From positions 62,001-126,000 of the forward strand of contig JBGAIM010000015.1 in the NCBI GenBank assembly GCA_044225555.1: DNA of 64,000 bases. The letters are read 5' to 3'. This stretch comes from JADLHS01 sp044225555. Its GTDB lineage: Bacteria > Verrucomicrobiota > Verrucomicrobiia > Limisphaerales > JADLHS01. Of this stretch, positions 49,311 through 60,519 are shown in pieces. How positions within the stretch are numbered: the first letter of the stretch is position 1; each line of letters begins with the position of its first letter. The notes beneath the pieces are model-generated. The model was not told the DNA's origin. It saw only the letters and a list, made by a program, of their open reading frames with translations, and ran no database searches. A program made the translations under genes and the position numbers.

Positions 49311-49538
49311 ATGAGCATCGAAGACACCATCGGTTATCAAAACAACGTGGAAGCCTGTGTGGTGTGCGGCAAGAACGTCGAGCACGGCGGCGGATTTGCA
49401 AGAGTCAACCATCGCGGCATCATGGTGAACCTGTGTTGCCCGCACTGCATGGAGACGTTTGAGCAAGACCCCGGCCCGCACATGGCGCGGCTCGCGAAAA
49501 TCGAAAGTTATCGCGCATTGAAACAACCGAAGACATGA
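49311..49538 (+). CDS. Small TRASH-like Cys protein
   Basis: 75 residues: EACVVCGKNVEHGGGFARVNHRGIMVNLCCPHCMETFEQDPGPHMARLAKI. It is the closest relative of 29708-29974 (CVVCG…NHRG…NLC.P.C…F…P..ARLAKI) and keeps all four metal-type cysteines, with an extra C in LCCPHC. No signal peptide. It is a lone gene with its own promoter motif site 16 rather than part of an operon. Likely a cytoplasmic metal-binding protein. Confidence 0.75.
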   Translation: MSIEDTIGYQNNVEACVVCGKNVEHGGGFARVNHRGIMVNLCCPHCMETFEQDPGPHMARLAKIESYRALKQPKT

Positions 49539-49595
49539 CAAAGTCAACAGCCGCCAAACCTTGTTCGCGCCCAAAAGTGGAAACAACCTTCGAAT

Positions 49596-49946
49596 CTATT
49601 TTTCGACCGGGAGTATCTCGAAAGTAACCGCCGCGAACCGGCCATCTGCGACTCGCCCGGTGACTTTTGCTTTCCGAACCGTGTTGCACATACCGTCGTC
49701 CGCATGAGCGTCACCCAACTGCTTCATCGTGAAGCCGTCCACAAAATAGCTTTGCCCATCAAAGCGCACCGCCAGATCACAGCCGCGTTTTTCAGTTTTG
49801 AGATCCAACAGACATTGGCCGCAGGCCGCCTCCACAACGGTTGGTTGGGTTAACGCGCGGGTCTGGGCACTTGAAGTGGGGTTCGTTGCGCAGCCCACGA
49901 AGACGGCGAGCGAGCAGACAGAGGCAAACCAGACTGGATGTTTCAT
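49596..49946 (-). CDS. Lipoprotein of the DUF6370 type
   Basis: 116 residues. Lipoprotein signal (ASVCSLAVFVGC, Cys near 18), then VVEAACGQCLLDLKTEKRGCDLAVRFDGQSYFVDGFTMKQLGDAHADDGMCNTVRKAKVTGRV…TFEILPVEK. The 'VEAACGQC…KGCDLAVR.DG.SYFVDG' pattern is that of a small Cys protein family of unknown function (DUF6370-like, named from memory). The start at 49946 opens the signal. It could be a thiol- or metal-binding protein. Confidence 0.65.
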   Translation of the reverse strand: MKHPVWFASVCSLAVFVGCATNPTSSAQTRALTQPTVVEAACGQCLLDLKTEKRGCDLAVRFDGQSYFVDGFTMKQLGDAHADDGMCNTVRKAKVTGRVADGRFAAVTFEILPVEK

Positions 49947-50119
49947 GGTTTTTGTTTTGACATGGGAATCAATACGCACTGTCATCTGGAAACTCAAGGC
50001 CGAACGGGCCGCGAACATTTACGCCGGACTTTTGCGCTGGCAAGTGCGCGCCTGAGTAAGTAGATAACCAACGTGGTGAGAATAGCCACCTTCAACATCA
50101 AACAACCGAAAGATCAAAT

Positions 50120-50569
50120 ATGAGAACTATTATTCCTATCAACCCGAAAAACCTGACCCGCTGCCTCGCCGGACTGGCGATTGCCGGGATGCTTCTGTTG
50201 CCGACACTTGGGTCTGCACAAGAACAAGAGAAAGGCGCTACGAAGCTGCTAAAGCTCAATGCCATCAAAACCGTCGCGGACGCGGAAGCCGTTCAACCGG
50301 GCGACACTGTCATCATGTCCTGCCCGAAGTGCAAAGACAGTTGGGTTACGATTGTGACTCCGTCTCCCAAGACCGGGGCCAAACCGGAATCCAGCACCGT
50401 CGCCCGCCATGATTGTCCCGGCTGCGAGCACAAATACGTCACCGAAGGCCACGGCAAAGCCAAGACTGACAAGATTGTTCACGTCTGCAAGAAATGCGGC
50501 AGTGAAGATGCCTTCTGCTGTGTGATGAAGAAGGGCACTGGCCCAACGCCGGGTATGGAAAAGAAGTAA
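50120..50569 (+). CDS. Secreted Cys-rich protein, PTEGM family member 5
   Basis: 149 residues. Signal peptide (about 1-33, ending GSAQ), then LNAIKTVADAEAVQPGDTVIMSCPKCKDSWVTIV, HDCPGCEHKYVTEGHG and HVCKKCGSEDAFCCVMKKGTGPTPGMEKK. All three CxxC pairs and the FCC…PT.GM.KK ending are present, here PTPGM. It is closest to 18584-19045. It is followed by a strong terminator shared with the facing ECF sigma gene. It may lie in the control range of the CorE-like sigma, though no promoter motif was seen upstream. Confidence 0.7.
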   Translation: MRTIIPINPKNLTRCLAGLAIAGMLLLPTLGSAQEQEKGATKLLKLNAIKTVADAEAVQPGDTVIMSCPKCKDSWVTIVTPSPKTGAKPESSTVARHDCPGCEHKYVTEGHGKAKTDKIVHVCKKCGSEDAFCCVMKKGTGPTPGMEKK

Positions 50570-50593
50570 GCCACTGAACTGCCACGATCAACT

Positions 50594-50621
50594 GGGAGAG
50601 CTTTCACAGCTCTCCCTTTTT
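50594..50621. terminator. Bidirectional rho-independent terminator
   Basis: Perfect arms GGGAGAGCT (50594-50602) and AGCTCTCCC (50608-50616) with a 5-base loop followed by TTTTT. It lies between two converging genes. Confidence 0.85.
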
Positions 50622-50628
50622 GTTTATG

Positions 50629-51147
50629 TCAATCCTCACAAGTGCAGTCCAGGCAACCGTGTTTGCTGCACGCCCGGCAATTGCGCGACAACTGTTCGCG
50701 AAGATGCATGCGGGCGCGGTGCAGGCGCACAGTCAGATTGTTTTTAGTCAAACCAAATGAAGCTGCTACGGCGGCAGGATCGTCCCCGTTCAAATCAACA
50801 CGCTGGAGCAATTCGCGGTATTGCTCCGGCACGGCGGGGAGCAGTCGTTTGAAACATTGGCAGAGCAAACGCTCGTCGCCAGCAACGGGAACGGAAGGAA
50901 GTTCTTTTTCAAATTGCTCCATTGCGCGCTTCCGCGCATCGCGACGGCGATAGAGGTCAATGATGGAGCGGCGCAAAATGCGATAGAACCACGCCACGGT
51001 ATCTTCCTCGTTCGTCGGCTGCCTGGCGGCAGCCAACGCCTTGACGAGGCTTTCCTGCACCACGTCTTCAGCGAGGTGCGGATCGCCCAAACGCTTGCGC
51101 GCAAATCCCACAAACGTGTGCAGGTTTTTCAGCACGGATTCTTCCAT
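50629..51147 (-). CDS. CorE-like ECF sigma factor with Cys-rich C-terminal tail
   Basis: 172 residues. Region 2 (PHLAEDVVQESLVKALAAARQ, TVAWFYRILRRSIIDLYRRRDAR) and region 4 (LLPAVPEQYRELLQRVDLNGDDPAAVAASFGLTKNNLTVRLHRARMHLREQL) are complete. The end, NCRACSKHGCLDCTCED, has five Cys and one His and resembles the cysteine-rich domain of CorE (ECF44), which switches DNA binding with the copper redox state in Myxococcus. The divergent neighbour is a P1B copper ATPase, as expected for such a regulator. ATG 51147 with AAGGGTG upstream chosen over GTG 51156. No anti-sigma is needed in this type. Confidence 0.8.
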   Translation of the reverse strand: MEESVLKNLHTFVGFARKRLGDPHLAEDVVQESLVKALAAARQPTNEEDTVAWFYRILRRSIIDLYRRRDARKRAMEQFEKELPSVPVAGDERLLCQCFKRLLPAVPEQYRELLQRVDLNGDDPAAVAASFGLTKNNLTVRLHRARMHLREQLSRNCRACSKHGCLDCTCED

Positions 51148-51156
51148 CAGTTTCAC

Positions 51157-51293
51157 CCTTGAATGGTAGCCGCTGGCTCACAACCGGGTAAAGCCAATCG
51201 CTGTCGCGAACAAATTGAAAAAAATCGCAACATAGAGTGTAATGGTTTTGGGGCTAGTGCGTTTGCCACTGTGAAATGACGAAAGGCAAAGCT
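51157..51293. promoter_or_regulatory. Divergent regulatory region between CorE-like sigma and P1B ATPase
   Basis: About 140 bases with no gene, between the divergent starts. The repeated GAGGGA-N15-CGTA motif is absent on both strands, so the promoters here probably answer to another sigma factor. Confidence 0.5.
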
Positions 51294-53813
<2,520 letters not shown>

Positions 53814-54282
53814 ACCGCAATCCACCACAAACCCGAGCCTTCCATTTTGGATGGGCTGCGGTCAACTGACCAAAAACAGACCGTTGGTTCTTAGTGCAAA
53901 CAAAAGGAGATTGCGGATTTTGAGGAAGAACTGGCGACGGCGAAGAATTGATTTTACGCCTATGTCCGGTGCTCCAATAGCACGCGAATCTTTTCCTGCT
54001 AAAGTGTTCTCTGACGTGGGCAGTCGGGGAAGACACCGTAGGCAATCACGCGCCGCTCTCATCCGGCTCGCGGGCGCCTAACCACTTGCGGCTGAACCCC
54101 ATGTCGTTCAGCCGCGCTGCCGATTTGTTCTGGGCCTTGCGTTGGCCCTGCCTGCGGCAAAGGGCACGCCCTCTGCATTCCATTTCCCGTTCCACGATTG
54201 GCCCGCGCCAAGTGCAATCCACCGGCAAAAATTCGCAAGCGAACGACAGCAGCCCGCTCGGACCCGCGATACAGTTCCAGCC
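53814..54282. other. Non-coding stretch with a hairpin
   Basis: About 470 bases. Small open frames on both strands have no recognisable sequence. A perfect hairpin GCGGCTGAAC (54088-54097) / GTTCAGCCGC (54106-54115) lies here without a T-run and may end transcription of the ATPase gene. No repeated promoter motif was seen. Confidence 0.45.
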
Positions 54283-55101
54283 ATGAAATGGAAACAGCTC
54301 TTACTGGCGGGCTTGATCACCGGCGTTACGGGCGCAACGGCGATCCGTGCTGATGAACGACGCTTCACCTATACTTACGAACCGGAAACACTACCCGCTG
54401 GGGCGATGGAGTTCGAGAACTGGGTGACGCTGGGCGTCGGGCGCAACTCCACCGTTGGCCAGGAGAACTACAATCAGTGGGACTTGCGCCAGGAACTGGA
54501 ATATGGCGTGACCGACTGGTACACCGTGGCGCTCTACTTGAACGAGCAATCGCAAAGTTACCGCGACCCGGCGACGGACGCTAACGTGTCCGAATTCGAG
54601 TGGAAGGGAATCTCCTTGGAGAACCGGTTCAACGTGCTCAATCCGGCTACGCACGCAATCGGTCTGACGCTTTACCTCGAAGGCCGCTATTCGGGGGAGG
54701 AGGCCGCCGTGGAGGAGAAAATTATTATTGGCCAGCGCTTTGGGGATTGGAAATGGGCGTTCAACATCGAGAACGAAACGGAATGGGAGGACAACCTCAG
54801 CGAGGTCGAAGGTGAAGTCGGCGCGAGCTTCGGCATCGCCCGTGACCTCGGAAAACATTGGGCCCTGGGGATCGAGTTCCGCAACGAGAACATCCTTCCC
54901 GATTACCAGTCCTGGGAAAACTCGGCGCTGTTTCTTGGCCCGGTGCTCAGCTACCGCGAGGACAAGTGGTGGGCGGCGCTGACGGTCATGCCCCAGATTT
55001 ACGGCTGGAACAATAGCCAGAGCCAGGACGGCAACAGCCATCTCGAGCTCAACGACCATGAGAAGGTCAACATCCGGCTGCTGTTTGGATACAACTTCTA
55101 G
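54283..55101 (+). CDS. Secreted beta-barrel-like protein (DUF6662-like)
   Basis: 272 residues. Signal peptide (about 1-23, ending IRA-DE), then regular alternating beta segments ending in aromatics (FTYTYEPETLPAGAMEFENWVTLGVGR, YLEGRYSGEEAAVEEKIIIGQRFGDWKWAFNIENETEWED), ending NIRLLFGYNF. The 'tyepetlpkGamefEnwvt' start is like a family of unknown outer-membrane-type proteins. Probably an outer-membrane barrel of about 12 strands. The start codon opens the signal peptide. Neighbouring cytochrome and oxidase genes suggest a metal or redox setting. Confidence 0.65.
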   Translation: MKWKQLLLAGLITGVTGATAIRADERRFTYTYEPETLPAGAMEFENWVTLGVGRNSTVGQENYNQWDLRQELEYGVTDWYTVALYLNEQSQSYRDPATDANVSEFEWKGISLENRFNVLNPATHAIGLTLYLEGRYSGEEAAVEEKIIIGQRFGDWKWAFNIENETEWEDNLSEVEGEVGASFGIARDLGKHWALGIEFRNENILPDYQSWENSALFLGPVLSYREDKWWAALTVMPQIYGWNNSQSQDGNSHLELNDHEKVNIRLLFGYNF

Positions 55102-55109
55102 TCACGTTC

Positions 55110-55430
55110 ATGCGCACGGTGTATTTGCTCTCCGTCGTGTTTGTGGCCGTTCATTCGGCCGCCGCCGCCGATGCGTTGCTGGCGAACGACCTCACCGCCG
55201 CCCGGAAAATCTACATCGCCAAATGCGCCAAATGCCATCGGTTTTATGAGCCAACCAATTATGCGGAGGGCGACTGGCGAACATGGATGGAGAAGATGAA
55301 CAAGAAGTCCAAACTCAAAGAGACGCAAGCCAGGTTGCTCAACCGGTATCTCGACACCTATCGCGCGGGTCAACTGACCGGCAAGCCACAAGACCAGCCA
55401 AAATCCACCCCGAGTGGTTCCACCCGTTAG
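55110..55430 (+). CDS. Small c-type cytochrome-like protein
   Basis: 106 residues. Signal peptide (about 1-20, ending AAA-DA), heme-binding CAKCH at about 39-43, then YEPTNYAEGDWRTWMEKMNKKSKLKETQARLLNRYLDTY. The length and single CxxCH fit a class I-like mini cytochrome, though the axial Met is not obvious (candidates near 69 and 72). It starts 8 bases after the beta-barrel gene and is probably co-transcribed with it. Confidence 0.75.
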   Translation: MRTVYLLSVVFVAVHSAAAADALLANDLTAARKIYIAKCAKCHRFYEPTNYAEGDWRTWMEKMNKKSKLKETQARLLNRYLDTYRAGQLTGKPQDQPKSTPSGSTR

Positions 55431-55560
55431 ACGGCTAGCGCCGATGCAATTCGCAGTACCGTCTCCGGGTCGCAGTTGGGACAAGGCTTCCGGACATTCG
55501 TTCTGACTCGCGACGGAGAGGTTGAGGAGATTACGCTTGCTGTGTTGGGAACTGAAAACA

Positions 55561-56355
55561 ATGAATCACCCGCCTGAGCATGTAGCCGCGTTTGTAGGGT
55601 CGCTCACGAACGAGATGCTGGCTTTCTGCGGCCCAATCTTCATCACGCCCGGACTCAGAACGTATCCTGAGCAGATGATTGCTAACGGAACTTACTCGCT
55701 TATCGACACCGGAAAAAAGCAGCTCTTGGTCACTTGTCATCATGTTTGGCAGGCTTATCTGGATTGTCGGAGAGCAAACTCCGAAGCGGCTCTCGCCATC
55801 AACCTCGGGGAGGGTGATGCAAGCATTGCCTTCGCCTTCCCGGAACGCCAACTCATCGCCGAAGACTCAGAACTGGATTTGGCCGTGTTCGACTTTGAAC
55901 CAAGTCAAATCCGAATGAACAAGACGCAGGTCAATCACCAGAAGGATTGGTTTTCAATCCGGCAGTGGCCCATTCCGAAGCCCAACGATAGCGAGTATTT
56001 GGCGCTCATGGGATTTCCCGGAAAGCGAATCCGGAAAGACGGAATGCTCTGCACTTTCAGTACACAGGTGTTGCCTTTGAAAATCACTCACGTTGGGCAC
56101 AAACAAATCTACGTCATGAACGAGGGGGTGAATGTCGAGGTGTTCAATGACATCAAAGGTTGGCTCGGTGGGTTGAGCGGCAGTCCGGCATACACCATCA
56201 GCGAGAACGGCGCATCGCTTGTGGGATTTGTGAAGTCAGGTTTCAAGGAAGGAGGCGAAGAATCAAACACTGGCGCTGATTCTGTTTTTTCCGGCAGCTT
56301 GTCCTTAACGCACGCGTGCTTCTTGCAACCGGACGGAACTCTCTCCCGCGCTTGA
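55561..56355 (+). CDS. Trypsin-like serine protease, non-secreted
   Basis: 264 residues, no signal peptide. The likely catalytic triad is H61 in VTCHHVW, D106 in SELDLAVFDF and S206 in GGLSGSPAY, with G-L-S-G-S-P replacing the usual G-N-S-G-G-P. The order and spacing fit a chymotrypsin-fold protease. Without a signal peptide it may act in the cytoplasm, as seen in some phage-defence or stress proteases. The nearest neighbours do not reveal its role. Start chosen at ATG 55561; an earlier in-frame start adds 13 residues. Confidence 0.7.
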   Translation: MNHPPEHVAAFVGSLTNEMLAFCGPIFITPGLRTYPEQMIANGTYSLIDTGKKQLLVTCHHVWQAYLDCRRANSEAALAINLGEGDASIAFAFPERQLIAEDSELDLAVFDFEPSQIRMNKTQVNHQKDWFSIRQWPIPKPNDSEYLALMGFPGKRIRKDGMLCTFSTQVLPLKITHVGHKQIYVMNEGVNVEVFNDIKGWLGGLSGSPAYTISENGASLVGFVKSGFKEGGEESNTGADSVFSGSLSLTHACFLQPDGTLSRA

Positions 56356-56414
56356 TGCGCTTCCACGGTAGGACCTCGCGCCATTCGAGAATCCATTTGG
56401 GATTCTCGCGGCAC

Positions 56415-57578
56415 TCAGTAAATGATGACAAAGTTTCCGTCGGACTTCCCCACGGCCGCGACCAGACTCCAAGTGGGGACGCCTTCGGTCCGGCCTTTTT
56501 CCGAAGTTGGATTGCCGGTCTCATCGTAAAGCTGCCACGCCACCGCTCCGCCTTTGCCCCATGCCGTGCCTTCCGTCCAGGTCAGGAGCACTTCGCCCGC
56601 CGCGTTGCCGACCGCGACTGGATGTTTGCCTTTTACCTCTGGCGAAACTGGCGAGGACACTTTTCCCGTTTTCGCGTCCATGCGGATGAAGAAGACCCTT
56701 CCATGAGTTTCAGCGGCGGCGAGCACACCCGCTTTGGTCTCGGACAAAAACGCGCTGCTCATCGGACAGGCGGCAATCTTCCATCCGTGCGTGTAGGCGA
56801 TTTCAAAGTCCGCGCCACGATTGCGTGACACGAGCAGTGTTTCATCGCGATTCGTCATTTCGGAAGCCGCGCGGTACAACGCGAAAACATTGCCTTCGGA
56901 ATCCGCAAACGCCTTCATGCCACAGCAACCGCACGCGCCAGTGGGCTTACTGGTCGCAAGCTTTTCGGCGGTGAAAGTTTTGCCGTCATCCGCCGAACGA
57001 GCCACGAAGACTGCGCGTCCGGCTTCGCCATTGGTATTGCCCGGCTTGGGCGCGTGCCAAAAGACACAGACATTTCCTTGATTGTCCGCCGTCACAGAAC
57101 CGCCCCCATCCAGGCCGCGCGCGACAGTGATGACATCGCGTTCTGGTTCAAACGCTGTGCCCGCGTCGTTGAGGCGCGTATAAAGCATCGGGGCCTCCAT
57201 GTAGCTGCCATTCTTTGGCGCATGACCATTCCATGCCACATGCATTCGCCCGTTTCTTCCCAGCGCCATTTGCGCACCGCGAATCGTGCCAGCGGCAGTC
57301 GCGCTGCCCGGACGCGCGTTGACCTGAATTGGTTTGGAAAATTCCTCCTGACCCGGTTGCTGGCGGACATAGAAGATGTCACCGTTCTGGGCGTCGCCCT
57401 TGTAATAAATCAGATGAATGACGCCTTGCCGGTCCACGGCTGCCTGCGGTTGGATGCCATCGTCAGGTGTCCGAACGAGACTCACTTTCGTTGAGTCAGC
57501 CGCGCTGGCACAAAAGCCGAACGCGCAAAGTGCAAGGATGCGTGCTGTATTTGAGAGGTGTCGGCGAGGCGTTTTCAT
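56415..57578 (-). CDS. Secreted BNR/sialidase-like beta-propeller protein
   Basis: 387 residues. Signal peptide (about 1-27, ending CASA), then repeated units such as DDGIQPQAAVDRQGVIHLIYYKGD, ARSADDGKTFTAEKLA and SRNRGADFEIAYTHGWKIAACPMSSAFLSETK. These include the S-x-D-x-G-x-x-F Asp-box (BNR) signature of sialidase-type propellers. No catalytic triad of sialidases is confirmed, and CGCCGM near 227-232 is unusual. Relatives are often annotated as exo-alpha-sialidase. The start codon at 57578 opens the signal peptide. Confidence 0.7.
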   Translation of the reverse strand: MKTPRRHLSNTARILALCAFGFCASAADSTKVSLVRTPDDGIQPQAAVDRQGVIHLIYYKGDAQNGDIFYVRQQPGQEEFSKPIQVNARPGSATAAGTIRGAQMALGRNGRMHVAWNGHAPKNGSYMEAPMLYTRLNDAGTAFEPERDVITVARGLDGGGSVTADNQGNVCVFWHAPKPGNTNGEAGRAVFVARSADDGKTFTAEKLATSKPTGACGCCGMKAFADSEGNVFALYRAASEMTNRDETLLVSRNRGADFEIAYTHGWKIAACPMSSAFLSETKAGVLAAAETHGRVFFIRMDAKTGKVSSPVSPEVKGKHPVAVGNAAGEVLLTWTEGTAWGKGGAVAWQLYDETGNPTSEKGRTEGVPTWSLVAAVGKSDGNFVIIY

Positions 57579-57616
57579 TTCAATGTCAGGATGGTATTTC
57601 GGAACGACGATCAACA

Positions 57617-58183
57617 TCACTCGCATGCGCGGAAAAGCAGACGCGACTCATTCGTCGGCATCCAGTCAAGAAGCCGAACCGAGTTGCTGACGGTCAACAG
57701 CGTGGCGAAAGGTTGCCACGTCGCGAGATTGCTTGAAGTCTCGATGTTGAACAGGCGCGTCGCTGACCCGGTTAGCGTCAGGTCAAACAGACCGCTCGGA
57801 GGGCTGATAGGTTGAAGATTCAACGGCGGTGCCGAATCATTGTCTGTGAGAGTCACCAGCGCATTCGTGCCAGGACTTGCGTTGTAGCCTGCTGTGTTGA
57901 ACAGCGTCAACGCCACCCATGCTGGAAACGGATTTCTCACAAGTGAAAACGATACCAGAGTGCGCCTCGAACCCCAATGTGTTTTCAGCCTCGATTTCCC
58001 GTCTTTAGCGCAACCAACACAACGAAGCGAAGCGGTAATCCGGGCATCCAGTCGCTGAAACTCACCCTGCCACACAAAAATACTCTGCGGGGAAAGGTCT
58101 GGGGTGGGGTAAGCCTGGGAGAAGGCGGCCACGTTGACCGCGAAGGAAAATGGAATCAAAAATAGAAATCCTATGAAGCGCAT
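57617..58183 (-). CDS. Secreted protein fragment with Calx-beta-like and C-terminal domain remnants
   Basis: 188 residues. A signal peptide (about 1-22) is followed by a poorly structured stretch (about 45-80), then 'ALVTLTDNDSAPP', which looks like the end of a Calx-beta domain, and 'LTGSATRLFNIETSSNLATWQPFATL', the short C-terminal domain seen on 36042-37379. The middle does not look like a normal domain, so the gene may be the joined remains of a longer secreted protein. It may not be functional. Confidence 0.4.
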   Translation of the reverse strand: MRFIGFLFLIPFSFAVNVAAFSQAYPTPDLSPQSIFVWQGEFQRLDARITASLRCVGCAKDGKSRLKTHWGSRRTLVSFSLVRNPFPAWVALTLFNTAGYNASPGTNALVTLTDNDSAPPLNLQPISPPSGLFDLTLTGSATRLFNIETSSNLATWQPFATLLTVSNSVRLLDWMPTNESRLLFRACE

Positions 58184-58258
58184 TCAGAACATTGGCAACT
58201 ATCTGACTGGTGGATCCGCTCGCTTTGTTGGAAAATCAATCACCAACCAGGCGGCACG

Positions 58259-59896
58259 ATGAAGACAACACGAAGACAGTTTCTCGGGCGGACGGCGCAA
58301 GGCGCAGCGATGGTCGCGGCTGGAGTGCAGTTCTTGCCGCTTTCCCGGTTGCGGGCGCAGACTCCGCGTCCAGGCAACGCGTTGCGCCTGCCCCTCGATT
58401 GGTCCGGGGACCCGCTGACAGTGGCCCGCGCGAATCTCGCCATCTGGCCCGGTTACTCCACGGCCGTGTCCGCCATCAACGGCGGGGTGCCCGGCCCGAC
58501 CATTCGCGTCCGCCGTGGCGAGGAATTCGCAGCGCAAATTCAGAATAGCCTCGCCGAGCCGCTGGTCCTCCACTGGCACGGGGTCTTGGCCCCGGAGAGA
58601 ATGGACGGACACCCGCGCGACCAGGTCGCCGCCGGGCAGAACTACCAGATCAGGTTTCCCATCCGTCAGCGCGCCAGCACTTGCTGGTATCACGCTCACA
58701 CGGACCAACTGACGGCGGAGCAAGCTTACGCTGGTGTGGCTGGTTTTTTCATCATCGAAGACCCGGCGGAGACGGCCTTTGGTTTGCCTTCGGGCAGCCA
58801 TGATGTGCCGCTCGTCTTCACGGACAAGCGGATCAGCGCCTCCCGTCAACTGGTGTATGCCCCCTCCATGATGGATGTGATGTCCGGCTACCTGGGCAAT
58901 GTGATGCTCGTGAACGGCACGCCGGATGCCTGGCTGTCGGTGGACCGGGGACTTTATCGCTTGCGGCTGCTGAACGGCTCAAACGCCCGCATCTACAAGG
59001 TCGCGCTCAGCGATGGACGACCGTTCCACCTGATTGGCACAGACGGCGGGCTTCTGCCGGCCCCCGTGCCGGTGACCTCGGTAATGCTCGCGCCGGGACA
59101 GCGGTTGGAAATCCTGGTGGACTTCTCCGCTTACGCTGTTGGCGCGTCGGTCGTGCTAAAGAGTCTCACCTTTCCCGGGAGCGGAGGCATGCCTGGAAGT
59201 CCACAACAGGGAACGGAGATGGACTTGTTGCGCTTCTACGTGGACAGCGCCGTGTCTGGAAATGCAACCGTCCCGGCGACGCTGCAACCATTCACGCCCC
59301 TCAACCCGGCACAAGCTCGGCGCACGCGTGTCTTCACGCTGGCCATGTCAGGCATGGTTCACACCATCAACGGTCAGCTTTTTGACATGGCGCGGATAGA
59401 CTTCAGCGTTCCATTCGGGGACGTCGAGATTTGGGAATACCGCAACACGGGCACGGAACCTCACCCAGTGCATGCGCACGCGGCGCTGTGCCAGGTATTA
59501 AGTCGTAGCAGCGCGCCATCGCTGCCTCCCGAAGACACGGGCTGGAAAGATACCGTGCTGGTGAATCCGAGCGAGACAGTGCGTGTCCTCACGCGTTTCG
59601 ACACACATTCCGGCGTTTTCGTGCATCATTGTCATAACCTCGAACACGAGGATTCGGGGATGATGCAAAACTTCGAGGTGCTCCCTCCGCCCGCGCTCGA
59701 CATCCGCCGCGACGGCACCAGCGTCAAGCTCTCGTGGCCGGAAGCGGAACTAGGTTGGCGACTGGAGTCGTCCGCCGAAACCAACGGCGCGGGCTGGGAA
59801 GCGGTTGCGGGGTCTCCCACAGTCGTCGCCGGGCGCTGGACCATCACCGTCACCGAACCAACGGGCCGGCGCTTCTATCGCTTGGTCAAGTCATGA
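58259..59896 (+). CDS. Multicopper oxidase with Tat signal
   Basis: 545 residues. Tat signal TTRRQFLGRTAQ (about 3-14) and cleavage near RAQ. Copper sites: LHWHG (H105, H107), WYHAH (H145, H147), PHPVHAH (about H402-H407) and HHCHNLEHEDSGMM (about H456-H459, H463), the C-terminal site with its T1 Cys at 458 and likely T1 Met. The C-terminal domain after about 480 is an extra Verrucomicrobiota-style sandwich. It probably oxidises Cu(I) or phenolics in the periplasm. In Myxococcus, CorE-type sigma factors also control a multicopper oxidase, which makes co-regulation plausible. Confidence 0.9.
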   Translation: MKTTRRQFLGRTAQGAAMVAAGVQFLPLSRLRAQTPRPGNALRLPLDWSGDPLTVARANLAIWPGYSTAVSAINGGVPGPTIRVRRGEEFAAQIQNSLAEPLVLHWHGVLAPERMDGHPRDQVAAGQNYQIRFPIRQRASTCWYHAHTDQLTAEQAYAGVAGFFIIEDPAETAFGLPSGSHDVPLVFTDKRISASRQLVYAPSMMDVMSGYLGNVMLVNGTPDAWLSVDRGLYRLRLLNGSNARIYKVALSDGRPFHLIGTDGGLLPAPVPVTSVMLAPGQRLEILVDFSAYAVGASVVLKSLTFPGSGGMPGSPQQGTEMDLLRFYVDSAVSGNATVPATLQPFTPLNPAQARRTRVFTLAMSGMVHTINGQLFDMARIDFSVPFGDVEIWEYRNTGTEPHPVHAHAALCQVLSRSSAPSLPPEDTGWKDTVLVNPSETVRVLTRFDTHSGVFVHHCHNLEHEDSGMMQNFEVLPPPALDIRRDGTSVKLSWPEAELGWRLESSAETNGAGWEAVAGSPTVVAGRWTITVTEPTGRRFYRLVKS

Positions 59897-60037
59897 GGCC
59901 GGTGAGCCGCCAGACTTAACGGGAACACCATTGTGAAAAGAACTAACTGGATCATCCCTCCGGTTGGAAGGGGTCGGAAGTCCAAGCGGAAAAGATTTAA
60001 TTGAACATGGGTTGTCCTTCTGGCATCCATTATAGGC

Positions 60038-60427
60038 GTGCGGTATTTTAGAAACACTTTCTTTGCACTGGTAGCCTTCCTCTGGCTGCCGGTGTCCGCA
60101 CATTGCCAACTAGAAAGTGTTCCCGGTTTTGAATTTCTCGCATGTCAGTCACCAAGCCCGGCTTCGGGAAATCCGAATTCGCATTGTACTGATTCGGGTT
60201 GCTGTGCTGTGGAACGTTCGGAATACACCGCCCAGCAAGCTCCACTTTCGCAGCCTTCCACGGACTTGTTGGTGATTACATCCGAGCCCGTTTTGACGCT
60301 GCCGAATTCTCTGCCTGCTGAAGTCAGCGTGGGGATACTCACGGCTGCACCGCCGGAGTTACCCACGACCTGGCAGTTCGCTTCCCGCACGGCACTTCCT
60401 GCCCGTGCTCCTTCCATTGCTTCGTAA
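60038..60427 (+). CDS. Small secreted Cys-containing protein before third RND operon
   Basis: 129 residues from a GTG start. Signal peptide (about 1-23, ending SAHC), four more Cys (FLACQSP, HCTDSGCCAV) and a Ser/Pro/Thr tail ending TWQFASRTALPARAPSIAS. Position and tail recall the His/Cys-rich protein 7681-8136 of the first cluster. Function unknown; a periplasmic metal-related role is a guess from context. Confidence 0.5.
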   Translation: MRYFRNTFFALVAFLWLPVSAHCQLESVPGFEFLACQSPSPASGNPNSHCTDSGCCAVERSEYTAQQAPLSQPSTDLLVITSEPVLTLPNSLPAEVSVGILTAAPPELPTTWQFASRTALPARAPSIAS

Positions 60428-60519
60428 TTAGTCCCGTCCGGGACTTGCCTCTCAACGCGGTGTGATCTCACGCCGTGGTTTTATTTTTTCCCGTTTTCGG
60501 TTTGCTGTTTGAAATGATT

